Source: an uncultured Mycoplasmatota bacterium (GTDB lineage Bacteria; Bacillota_I; Bacilli_A; RF39; UBA660). From it: 8,924 bases of DNA. Made by a program: the position numbers and the translations under genes. The stretch's first letter is position 1; every line of letters starts with the position of its first letter. The notes beneath the pieces are model-generated. The model did no database searches. It was not told the DNA's origin and was given only the letters and a program-made list of their open reading frames with translations. This document shows, in pieces, positions 1 to 6,254 of the stretch. The DNA lies in contig URWD01000037.1 of the NCBI GenBank assembly GCA_900551525.1, positions 1 to 8,924 of the forward strand. Reading direction: 5' to 3'.

Positions 1-274
1 TTCTTTCTCTTCTTACCTTTGAACGAGTTACTTCAACTCCACAACGGTCACATATAATATTTTTATATCTTAATCTTTTATATTTACCACATGAACATTC
101 AAAGTCTTTTGTTGGTCCAAATATCTTTTCACAGAATAATCCATCTCTTTCAGGTTTAAGGGTACGATAGTTTATAGTTTCAGGTTTTTTAACTTCACCA
201 TAAGACCATGCACGTATCTTTTCTGGTGATGCAATACTAACCTTTATACCTTTAAATTTACTAACATCTATCAT
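1..274 (-). CDS. rpoC: RNA polymerase beta' subunit, N-terminal fragment (runs off the window)
   Basis: Only the first 91 codons are present; the gene continues past the low-coordinate edge. It encodes the beta' subunit of RNA polymerase, which with beta forms the active-site cleft. My translation begins MIDVSKFKGIKVSIASPEKI and includes the conserved stretch GEVKKPETINYRTLKPERDG. It then shows the beta' zinc-binding module with Cys60, Cys62, Cys75 and Cys78 (CSCGKYK, then CDRCGVEVTR), the spacing usual for bacterial beta'. The ATG start overlaps the rpoB stop by one base (TAATG). A purine-rich AAGGTGA lies about 7 bases upstream, inside the end of rpoB, so translation is probably coupled to rpoB and both subunits come from one mRNA. 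The family match is unambiguous; nothing can be said about the catalytic region, which lies outside the window. Confidence 0.97.
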   Translation of the reverse strand, partial: MIDVSKFKGIKVSIASPEKIRAWSYGEVKKPETINYRTLKPERDGLFCEKIFGPTKDFECSCGKYKRLRYKNIICDRCGVEVTRSKVRRER

Positions 275-3200
275 TATTCTTCACCTTCCCCATCATCTTG
301 AATATCTTCTTCGATATCACCTGGAAACTCTAAATCATCTAAATTTTCTTCATCTTCGAAATCATCATCTTCAAAGTCATCAAGATTATCATCAATTTCA
401 TCATTTTTGTTAAGTTCATTTGTTGTAACATCTATTTCATTAATACTAAATGCTTCATTATCATCTTCGTCTTCTTCAATATCTTTAAATTCTACAACAT
501 TATCATCATTATCAATTACTTGAACATCTAATGCAAGTGCTTGGAATTCTTTAACTAAAACACGGAAACTTTCTGGAACACCAGCTTGGTCAATTGTTTT
601 ACCTTTAACTAGTGATTCGTAAACTTTAACACGACCAGTAATATCATCAGCTTTAACAGTTAAAATTTCTTGTAAGACATGTGATGCACCATAAGCATAT
701 AATGCCCAAACTTCCATTTCTCCGAAACGTTGTCCACCAAATTGAGCTTTACCACCTAAAGGTTGTTGAGTAACAAGTGAATAAGGTCCTGTTGCTCTGG
801 CGTGAAGTTTATCATCAACCATGTGGTGTAATTTAACCATGTACATAACACCAACATTAATTCTATGGTCAAATGGTTCACCAGTACGTCCATCATGAAG
901 TACTACTTTACCATCTGGAGCCATACCAGCTTCTTTCATTTCTTCAGAAATATCATCCCATGTTGCACTATCAAATACTGGAGTTGCATAATGAACGCCT
1001 AATTTTTTACCAGCCATACCTAAGTGTAATTCTAAGATTTGTCCGATATTCATACGAGATGGAACACCTAATGGATTAAGCATTACATCAACTGGTTTAC
1101 CATTTGGTAAGAATGGCATATCTTCTTCTGGAAGTATAAGGGAAATAACCCCTTTATTACCATGACGACCTGACATTTTATCCCCAACTTGGATTTTACG
1201 TTTTTGAATAATATATACTCTGACAATTTTTGATACACCAGCAGGAAGTTCATCACTATTTTCTTTAGTATAAACTTTAACATCATGAACGATACCACCA
1301 GCACCATGTTCTACGCGAAGTGATGTATCTCTAACTTCACGAGTCTTTTCACCAAATATAGCATGTAACAATTTTTCTTCTGAAGTAAGTTCTTGTACAC
1401 CTTTTGGTGTTACCTTACCAACTAAAATATCACCATCTCTAACTTCAGTACCAATTCTTACAATACCATTTCTATCTAGGTTCTTACGAGCATCTTCACC
1501 AACATTTGGAATATCTCTTGTAATTTCTTCTGGTCCTAATTTAGTATCACGACAATCAATATCGTAATGTGATATATGAAGTGATGTATAAACATCATCT
1601 TTTACTAATCTTTCATTTAATATAACAGCATCTTCATAGTTATAACCTTCAAATGTCATGAATGCAACAGTTAAGTTTTTACCAAGTGCTAGTTCGCCCA
1701 TATCAGTAGATGGACCATCAGCAATAACTTGACCACGTTTAATAGCATCCCCAGCTTTGACAATTGGATGATGATTAATACAGCTTGATGCATTACTTCT
1801 TTCATAATTTGCTAAATGATATGTATCTTTGCCACCAGCAGTTTTAACTATAATTTTTAAGCCATCAGCATATTCAACTACACCATCTGCTTTAGCAACA
1901 ATAGTTGAACCTGAATCTCTAGCTGCAATACATTCAACACCAGTACCAACAATTGGAGCTTCACAAGTAAGTAGTGGAACTGCTTGACGTTGCATGTTAG
2001 CACCCATTAGAGTTCTATGAGCATCGTCGAATTCTAGGAACGGAATACAACTTGTTGTAATTGCAACAACTTGACTTGGAGCAACATCGACATAATCGAT
2101 TTTTTCACGTTTTACATAAATAGTATCTCCATTAAAACGAGCTACTACTTCGTCGTCTATAATTCTATCATTATCATCAAGTTTTACAGCAGCTTGACTA
2201 ATTGCATGACCTTTTTCTTCATCAGCAGTTAAATAAACTACTTCATCAGTAACAACACCATCAACAACTTTATGATATGGAGTCATTATAAATCCATAAT
2301 CATTAATCTTAGCATAACCTGCAAGTGATGTAATTAACCCGATATTTTGTCCTTCTGGTGATTCAATTGGACAAATACGACCATAGTGGGATGCATTAAC
2401 GTCACGAACATCCATACCAGCACGTTCACGAGAAAGACCTCCAGGTCCTAGACTTGATAAACGTCTCTTATCAGTAAGTTCTGCTATTGGATTAATTTGA
2501 TCCATGAATTTTGACAATTGTGAAGAACCAAAGAATTCTTTTAATGCAGCTGTAACTGGTCTAATATTAATTAATGTTTTAGGTGTTACAGTATCAAGTT
2601 CTTGAGTAGTCATTCTTTCACGAATAACTCTTTCCATTCTAGCCATACCAATTCTAAATTGATTTTGAATAAGTTCCCCAACTTGACGAACACGACGATT
2701 TCCTAAGTTATCAATTTCATCATCAGAACCAATGTTTTCATGTAAACCGATATAGTAACTTAAAGATGCATAAACATCTGGAATAGTTAAACGTTTAATA
2801 TCAACACTTTGATCTACACCAATAATATTGATAGTTTTCTTTTCATCCATAGGATCTACAACTTTAACAACTTGAACAGTTTTATAATCATCTAGTTCTT
2901 CATTAATTAAAATATCTTTAACATTTAAACCATTTTCAAAATAAGGTTTTAATTCTTCTAATAATTCTTTTGTTAAAACATCTCCAGCTTTAGCAAGTGT
3001 CTTTTTACCATCGATTAAACTTTCAGCAAGTGTTAATCCTTCAAGTCTATCCATTACATTTAATTTTTTATTAAATTTATAACGACCAACCTTAGCTAAA
3101 TCATAACGGAATCTATCAAAGAATCTTGTAATCAATTGGTTCTTTGATGAATCAAGTGTTGCCGGTTCTCCAGGTCTTAACTTTTCATAAATTTCAAGTA

Positions 3201-3897
3201 AAGCTTCATCAGTATTATTAGTTGAATCTTTTTCTAATGTATTTTTAATATATTCATTATCACCAAATACACTTATAATATCTTCATCACTAGATAAACC
3301 TAAAGCTCTTAAGAATGTTGTAACAGTTACTTTTCTAGTTCTATCAATTCTAACATATAAAACATCTCTAGCATCTGTTTCATATTCTAGCCAAGTACCT
3401 TTATTAGGAATTAGTTCACCACTAATAATATGTCTTCCATTTTTATCTATTTCCTTTTTGAAATATACACTTGGACTACGAACTAATTGTGATACAATTA
3501 CACGTTCTGCCCCATTTATGATAAATGTTCCAGCATCTGTCATAAGTGGCATGTCTCCTAAAAAGATTGTTTGTTCTTTTACTTCACCAGTTTCATGAAT
3601 AAAAAGACGTGCTTCAACCTTTAATGGAGCGGCATAATTTACCATTCTTTCTTTTGCTTCTTTGATTGAGTATCTTGGTTCATCAAAATAATAATCACCA
3701 AATTCTAGTGAAATATTACCAGTAAAGCTTTCAACTGGGAATAAGTCATCAAATATTTCTTTAATACCTGTTTCTAGAAATTCTTTGTATGATTTCTTTT
3801 GAATTTCCAATAAATCATTCAACTCTAAAACGTTTTTCGTCTTCGAAAAACTTCTTCTTTCACGATAGTCACCAAATTTTTTAACTTTATAAGCCAC
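274..3897 (-). CDS. rpoB: DNA-directed RNA polymerase beta subunit
   Basis: Full-length beta subunit of 1207 residues, close to the usual Firmicutes length (about 1190). It forms one side of the RNA polymerase active-site cleft. Landmarks seen: an N-terminal protrusion/lobe with RVIVSQLVRSPSVYF; the rifamycin pocket at residues 457-484; CPIESPEGQNIGLI; MGANMQRQAVP; GYNYEDAVILNERL; the active-site KMSGRHGNKG with Lys907 and Lys915 (equivalents of E. coli K1065 and K1073); and MEVWALYAYGA from residue 1061. Residues 1127-1207 are an acidic tail with 41 Asp/Glu. The start is GTG, preceded three bases upstream by GGGGTGAT, a good anti-16S match. In the rifamycin pocket, Lys463 and Asp476 replace the common Gln and His (E. 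coli 513 and 526), substitutions associated with resistance. The gene has its own promoter and is coupled to rpoC through TAATG. Confidence 0.99.
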   Translation of the reverse strand: MAYKVKKFGDYRERRSFSKTKNVLELNDLLEIQKKSYKEFLETGIKEIFDDLFPVESFTGNISLEFGDYYFDEPRYSIKEAKERMVNYAAPLKVEARLFIHETGEVKEQTIFLGDMPLMTDAGTFIINGAERVIVSQLVRSPSVYFKKEIDKNGRHIISGELIPNKGTWLEYETDARDVLYVRIDRTRKVTVTTFLRALGLSSDEDIISVFGDNEYIKNTLEKDSTNNTDEALLEIYEKLRPGEPATLDSSKNQLITRFFDRFRYDLAKVGRYKFNKKLNVMDRLEGLTLAESLIDGKKTLAKAGDVLTKELLEELKPYFENGLNVKDILINEELDDYKTVQVVKVVDPMDEKKTINIIGVDQSVDIKRLTIPDVYASLSYYIGLHENIGSDDEIDNLGNRRVRQVGELIQNQFRIGMARMERVIRERMTTQELDTVTPKTLINIRPVTAALKEFFGSSQLSKFMDQINPIAELTDKRRLSSLGPGGLSRERAGMDVRDVNASHYGRICPIESPEGQNIGLITSLAGYAKINDYGFIMTPYHKVVDGVVTDEVVYLTADEEKGHAISQAAVKLDDNDRIIDDEVVARFNGDTIYVKREKIDYVDVAPSQVVAITTSCIPFLEFDDAHRTLMGANMQRQAVPLLTCEAPIVGTGVECIAARDSGSTIVAKADGVVEYADGLKIIVKTAGGKDTYHLANYERSNASSCINHHPIVKAGDAIKRGQVIADGPSTDMGELALGKNLTVAFMTFEGYNYEDAVILNERLVKDDVYTSLHISHYDIDCRDTKLGPEEITRDIPNVGEDARKNLDRNGIVRIGTEVRDGDILVGKVTPKGVQELTSEEKLLHAIFGEKTREVRDTSLRVEHGAGGIVHDVKVYTKENSDELPAGVSKIVRVYIIQKRKIQVGDKMSGRHGNKGVISLILPEEDMPFLPNGKPVDVMLNPLGVPSRMNIGQILELHLGMAGKKLGVHYATPVFDSATWDDISEEMKEAGMAPDGKVVLHDGRTGEPFDHRINVGVMYMVKLHHMVDDKLHARATGPYSLVTQQPLGGKAQFGGQRFGEMEVWALYAYGASHVLQEILTVKADDITGRVKVYESLVKGKTIDQAGVPESFRVLVKEFQALALDVQVIDNDDNVVEFKDIEEDEDDNEAFSINEIDVTTNELNKNDEIDDNLDDFEDDDFEDEENLDDLEFPGDIEEDIQDDGEGEE

Positions 3898-3900
3898 GAT

Positions 3901-3908
3901 ATCACCCC
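3901..3908 (-). promoter_or_regulatory. Ribosome binding site of rpoB
   Basis: On the minus strand GGGGTGAT lies three bases before the GTG start of rpoB. The GGTGAT part matches the 3' half of the AAGGAGGTGAT anti-16S complement. This supports the GTG at 3897 as the real start although it is not ATG. Confidence 0.7.
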
Positions 3909-3977
3909 ATACACAATTTTTTAAGACTATTTTTTTCTTCGTTTTTATTTAAAAAATAAATACGCCACCAATTTAAA

Positions 3978-4006
3978 ATTGTAAAGCCAAAACGTTAATT
4001 TGTCAA
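3978..4006 (-). promoter_or_regulatory. Sigma-A-type promoter of rpoB-rpoC
   Basis: On the minus strand a perfect -35 box TTGACA (4001-4006), a 17-base spacer and a -10 box TACAAT (3978-3983, five of six) are visible. Transcription would start near 3971, giving an AU-rich leader of roughly 70 bases before rpoB. The -35 box overlaps the TGA stop of the rsmC-like gene (4003-4005). I see no terminator between the two genes, so rpoB may be read both from this promoter and by read-through from the methyltransferase gene. In the leader a weak AT-only dyad (TTTATTT, then AAATAAA) is visible; I assign it no function. Confidence 0.85.
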
Positions 4007-4608
4007 TTAATTTTTGCTCTAAAAACATAAAAACCTTTACTTTTTGCCAAAACTTCAACATTATAACACTCTTTTAAGAGTTTTTCAGTTGATTTAGCAC
4101 CTTGGTCTTTATTTATGACAAACCATAATTCGCCATTATCTAAAAGATGATTTTTAGCTCCTTTCAATATTTCTAATACAGTTTTTTTACCTGCCCTAAT
4201 CGGTGGATTAGTAATTATATATTCATATTTATTTTTTACACATTCATAAGCATTACTCTCGTAAGCTTTACCTTTTACTTCATTTAATTTAATATTTCTT
4301 TCACATAAATGAAGTGCTCTTTTATTTATATCAACTAATTCAATATTTATATTTAATATCTTACCTGCAACGATTCCTAAAAAACCATAACCACACCCAA
4401 CATCTAAAAGTGTACATTCTTTTTCTACTTCTTTATGATTTTCTATAAATGTTTCAACTAATAACTTTGATGCATAATCTATTTTATTTTTAGCAAAAAC
4501 GCCATTGTCACTAAAAAACTCAAATGGTGTATTTTCATAACTATAAGTAAGTGTTCTTATCTCACTTTTTAAATTTGTATTGTTTGTAAAATAATGTTCC
4601 AAAGGCAC
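4003..4608 (-). CDS. rsmC: RsmC-like 16S rRNA guanine-N2 methyltransferase (YbxB family)
   Basis: A class I SAM-dependent methyltransferase of 201 residues. The N-terminal EHYFTNN and FFSDNGVFAK stretches, SAM-binding motif I LLDVGCGYGFLGI at about residues 67-79, acidic Asp93 at the end of strand 2 (ELVD), and the catalytic NPPIRAGK at 134-141 are typical of the RsmC/YbxB family. RsmC proper makes m2G1207 in 16S rRNA; the short Firmicutes form is a one-domain version next to rpoB, as in Bacillus subtilis ybxB, and its exact target is inferred. The start given is GTG at 4608, but its GGGG ribosome site is only three bases away. TTG at 4602, nine bases from GGGG, would give a 199-residue protein beginning MEHYF, which resembles relatives better. 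It has its own promoter, and its TGA stop lies within the rpoB -35 box. Confidence 0.88.
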   Translation of the reverse strand: MPLEHYFTNNTNLKSEIRTLTYSYENTPFEFFSDNGVFAKNKIDYASKLLVETFIENHKEVEKECTLLDVGCGYGFLGIVAGKILNINIELVDINKRALHLCERNIKLNEVKGKAYESNAYECVKNKYEYIITNPPIRAGKKTVLEILKGAKNHLLDNGELWFVINKDQGAKSTEKLLKECYNVEVLAKSKGFYVFRAKIN

Positions 4609-4633
4609 TTTCCCCTTTTCTCGCTATAAAATC

Positions 4634-4663
4634 ATTATACAATAAAAACTTGCACTTAGTCAA
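4634..4663 (-). promoter_or_regulatory. Sigma-A-type promoter of the rsmC-like gene
   Basis: On the minus strand, -35 TTGACT (4658-4663), an 18-base spacer and a perfect -10 TATAAT (4634-4639). The predicted start near 4627 leaves a leader of about 20 bases before the gene. The -35 box lies in the loop of the upstream terminator hairpin, and the hairpin's 3' arm and U-tract form most of the spacer, so the two signals share the same DNA. Confidence 0.8.
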
Positions 4664-4684
4664 TTGTTTTGTGCAAGTTTTATT
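4641..4684 (-). terminator. Intrinsic terminator after the membrane-protein gene, nested in a promoter
   Basis: The arms AAAACTTGCAC (4645-4655) and GTGCAAGTTTT (4671-4681) are perfectly complementary over 11 bp, with a 15-base loop. On the minus strand the second arm runs into TTTTTATT, giving the U-rich tail. It lies about 20 bases after the stop of the 4701-5744 gene. The stem can extend outward past one bulged base. Because the tail continues directly into the -10 box of the next gene, termination and initiation share this element. Confidence 0.8.
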
Positions 4685-4700
4685 AAAAAGTTTTAGCCAC

Positions 4701-5744
4701 TTAATCTAGTTCTAAATCACAAATACTCTGATTAGCTTTACTTTTAGAATTAGCTACAATTTTTTTGCCATTTGAACATTCTAATAAATCAAATTTTTCT
4801 AACTTATATTTCTTAGCAACTTCTACATCTTCATCATTTTTAAATACTTCATATTCTTTATCCTGAATTAAATCATCAAATTTAAATCTATCATCAGTTA
4901 AAAGATAGCTTAGCTCATAGATATTATCACCATCATACTTAACATTAATAGTATTTAAACCATAATAGTAATAATCTTTTTCTTTAACTAAATTAGTTAA
5001 TTTATTATCATCACTAGCTATTATTTCAAAACTATAAGTATCATAAATATCACTTGCAACTAACTTTGTATTAGTTAAAGTTATTTTACCATCATTTATA
5101 CTAGTTACTTTACCATAAACATCGACATAATCATAAATTCTATATTTACTTAAATTTTCATCAGTATTTACAATTAAAATATTATTCAGATTAAAATTAA
5201 CATAACCATTTAAAGTATCATCCCCTTGAGTAAATGATGCAAGTTCTATATTTTCATTACCAGTAATTTTACTTATTTTACCATAAATATGTACAAATTT
5301 ATGATGATACTTTTTAAAAGACTCTTCAGCATCTTGCATAAAACTATTTATATTAATAGCATCAAGACAATCATTACTACAAACATAATTTTTAGTATAA
5401 CCATAATCTAAAGTTAAATTTCCATTACAATCAAATACTCTATAAAAGAAACTATTATAAGTTCTCATTTTATCACTACTTTTAATAGCATAACTAAATA
5501 CCGGTACTCTTTTAAGTGTATAAAATAACAATGTATCAATTCCATAACTAAACACAAGCATAATAAGAGGCACTAAAATAATATAGAATATATTTCTCTT
5601 CTTCTTTAAACAAAGGCTCACAGTTATTAAAATAATCCCCAATACCAAACTAATGATTCTAAAAATAGAATAAATATTAATTAAAAATGGTACAATCATC
5701 AAAGTTAATCCAAGTCCCAATAGCACAATAAGTCTTTTTTTCAT
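4701..5744 (-). CDS. Unrecognised membrane-anchored protein with OB-fold-like repeats
   Basis: I do not recognise this 347-residue protein as a named family. It begins MKKRL and has three likely membrane segments at about residues 5-24, 27-45 and 52-77, followed by an approximately 265-residue soluble region probably outside the cell. Two similar stretches stand out: FVHIYGKISKI...IELASF (about 150-171) and DYVDVYGKVTSI...ITLTN (about 205-226). The pattern V.(V/I)YGK(V/I)..I with a following beta strand resembles OB-fold (tRNA_anti-like) domains of Firmicutes surface proteins; this is inference from pattern only. The soluble part has five cysteines (106, 122, 126, 322, 342) that could form disulfides or bind metal. 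GAGG seven bases before the ATG is a plausible ribosome site. The gene stands alone between two terminators, so its neighbours do not indicate a role. Confidence 0.75.
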   Translation of the reverse strand: MKKRLIVLLGLGLTLMIVPFLINIYSIFRIISLVLGIILITVSLCLKKKRNIFYIILVPLIMLVFSYGIDTLLFYTLKRVPVFSYAIKSSDKMRTYNSFFYRVFDCNGNLTLDYGYTKNYVCSNDCLDAININSFMQDAEESFKKYHHKFVHIYGKISKITGNENIELASFTQGDDTLNGYVNFNLNNILIVNTDENLSKYRIYDYVDVYGKVTSINDGKITLTNTKLVASDIYDTYSFEIIASDDNKLTNLVKEKDYYYYGLNTINVKYDGDNIYELSYLLTDDRFKFDDLIQDKEYEVFKNDEDVEVAKKYKLEKFDLLECSNGKKIVANSKSKANQSICDLELD

Positions 5745-5760
5745 TTTAACGCCTCGCTTC

Positions 5761-5777
5761 TATATATATATATTATA
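5761..5777 (-). promoter_or_regulatory. Probable -10 box plus TA dinucleotide tract before the membrane-protein gene
   Basis: On the minus strand, TATAAT (5772-5777) is followed immediately by a TA repeat of about six units (5761-5772) ending 16 bases before the ATG. The -10 is perfect, but only a T-rich run lies at the -35 position, so the promoter assignment is partial. The repeat would lie at the transcription start and in the leader. Confidence 0.5.
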
Positions 5778-5792
5778 CCCTAATTTAGACAG

Positions 5793-5820
5793 AAAAAAAA
5801 GTTGAATTTAATCAACTTTT
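5793..5820 (-). terminator. Intrinsic terminator after the HU gene
   Basis: A nine-base-pair stem, AAAAGTTGA with TCAACTTTT (arms 5812-5820 and 5797-5805), closes a six-base loop and runs into eight T on the minus strand. It starts about ten bases after the HU stop and separates HU from the membrane-protein gene. Confidence 0.85.
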
Positions 5821-5830
5821 CACTTTTTTA

Positions 5831-6103
5831 CTAATTTAAAGCGTCTTTTAATTTGCTTCCAGCTTTAAATGAAGCAACTGTCTTAGCAGGAATTTTGATA
5901 GCTTCTTTAGTAAGTGGGTTAATACCTTCTCTTGCAGCTCTTGTTTTAGCAGTGAATGTACCAAAACCAACTAAAGCAACCTTTCCATCTTTCTTTAATC
6001 CAGCAGTAATACCTGCGATTGTAGCATCAAGTGCACGAGCAGCATCAGCTTTAGAAAGTCCAGCTTCTTTTGCAATTAATTCTACTAATTCTGTTTTAGA
6101 CAT
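5831..6103 (-). CDS. hup: HU family nucleoid-associated DNA-binding protein
   Basis: A 90-residue protein, exactly the usual HU length, from MSKTELVELIAKEAGLSK to KLKDALN. HU dimers bend and compact DNA through beta arms that insert a proline into the minor groove. The family signature is visible: GFGTFTAKTRAAREG at residues 46-60, followed by INPLTKE with the arm-tip Pro63, then a C-terminal helix. The start is the ATG at 6103, preceded by GGGAGG with an eight-base gap; an in-frame extension to 6145 adds non-HU sequence and lacks a comparable ribosome site. The gene is monocistronic, with a leader, a candidate promoter and a strong terminator. It lies just downstream of the Ku-ligase pair. 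HU also affects DNA-end accessibility in general, but co-function here is only inferred. It could be a paralogue if the genome has a second hup. Confidence 0.97.
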   Translation of the reverse strand: MSKTELVELIAKEAGLSKADAARALDATIAGITAGLKKDGKVALVGFGTFTAKTRAAREGINPLTKEAIKIPAKTVASFKAGSKLKDALN

Positions 6104-6135
6104 AATTATTACCTCCCAATTATCTAAAATATTTC

Positions 6136-6154
6136 GTAGGAACATTGTCCTTAC
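6136..6154. promoter_or_regulatory. Imperfect 19-bp palindrome in the HU leader
   Basis: GTAGGAACATTGTCCTTAC is a dyad centred on 6145 with seven of nine pairs matching. It sits at or just after the predicted HU transcription start, so it could be an operator or a small leader hairpin. It resembles but does not match a Firmicutes LexA box, because GAAC and GTCC are three rather than four bases apart. Confidence 0.35.
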
Positions 6155-6160
6155 ATATTA

Positions 6161-6189
6161 AGACTACCAGAAAATCTAGGTAAAATCAA
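6161..6189 (-). promoter_or_regulatory. Candidate HU promoter
   Basis: On the minus strand, TTGATT (6184-6189), a 17-base spacer and an extended -10, TGG followed by TAGTCT (6161-6166). The -10 hexamer is weak (three of six), partly offset by the TG extension. Start of transcription would be near 6154. Other alignments in this AT-rich stretch are possible, for example TTGCAA with TAGATT slightly upstream. Confidence 0.4.
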
Positions 6190-6248
6190 TAACAAATTGC
6201 AATATTTTTTATATTTTTGCTAATTTTTTCTAGATTTTACAAGATTTT
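6171..6248. repeat. Paired inverted AAAATCT / AGATTTT elements upstream of HU
   Basis: AAAATCTAG (6171-6179) and CTAGATTTT (6230-6238) are perfect nine-base inverted arms. Each has a second related copy about one helical turn away: TAAAATC at 6181-6187, and AGATTTT at 6242-6248. The inner arm lies in the spacer of the candidate HU promoter. The whole stretch 6104-6254 has no gene, and I see no convincing terminator for the ligase gene in it. Confidence 0.45.
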
Positions 6249-6254
6249 GACAAT

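Noticed and set aside
873..1079. Plus-strand open frame of 68 codons
   Set aside because: It lies wholly inside rpoB on the opposite strand, is low complexity, lacks a ribosome site and has no recognisable domain.
1083..1307. Minus-strand open frame of 74 codons
   Set aside because: It is an alternative frame within rpoB across the conserved KMSGRHGNKG region, so its openness comes from the real gene.
6104..6145. Longer HU start giving 104 residues
   Set aside because: The extra 14 residues are unlike HU, and the ATG at 6103 has a strong GGGAGG site and gives the standard 90-residue length.
6138..6151. LexA (SOS) box in the HU leader
   Set aside because: The half-sites GAAC and GTCC are three bases apart and the second is mismatched, so the Firmicutes LexA pattern is not met.
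5853..6161. Plus-strand open frame of 102 codons
   Set aside because: It is the complement of the HU gene; its alanine- and serine-rich translation mirrors HU codons.
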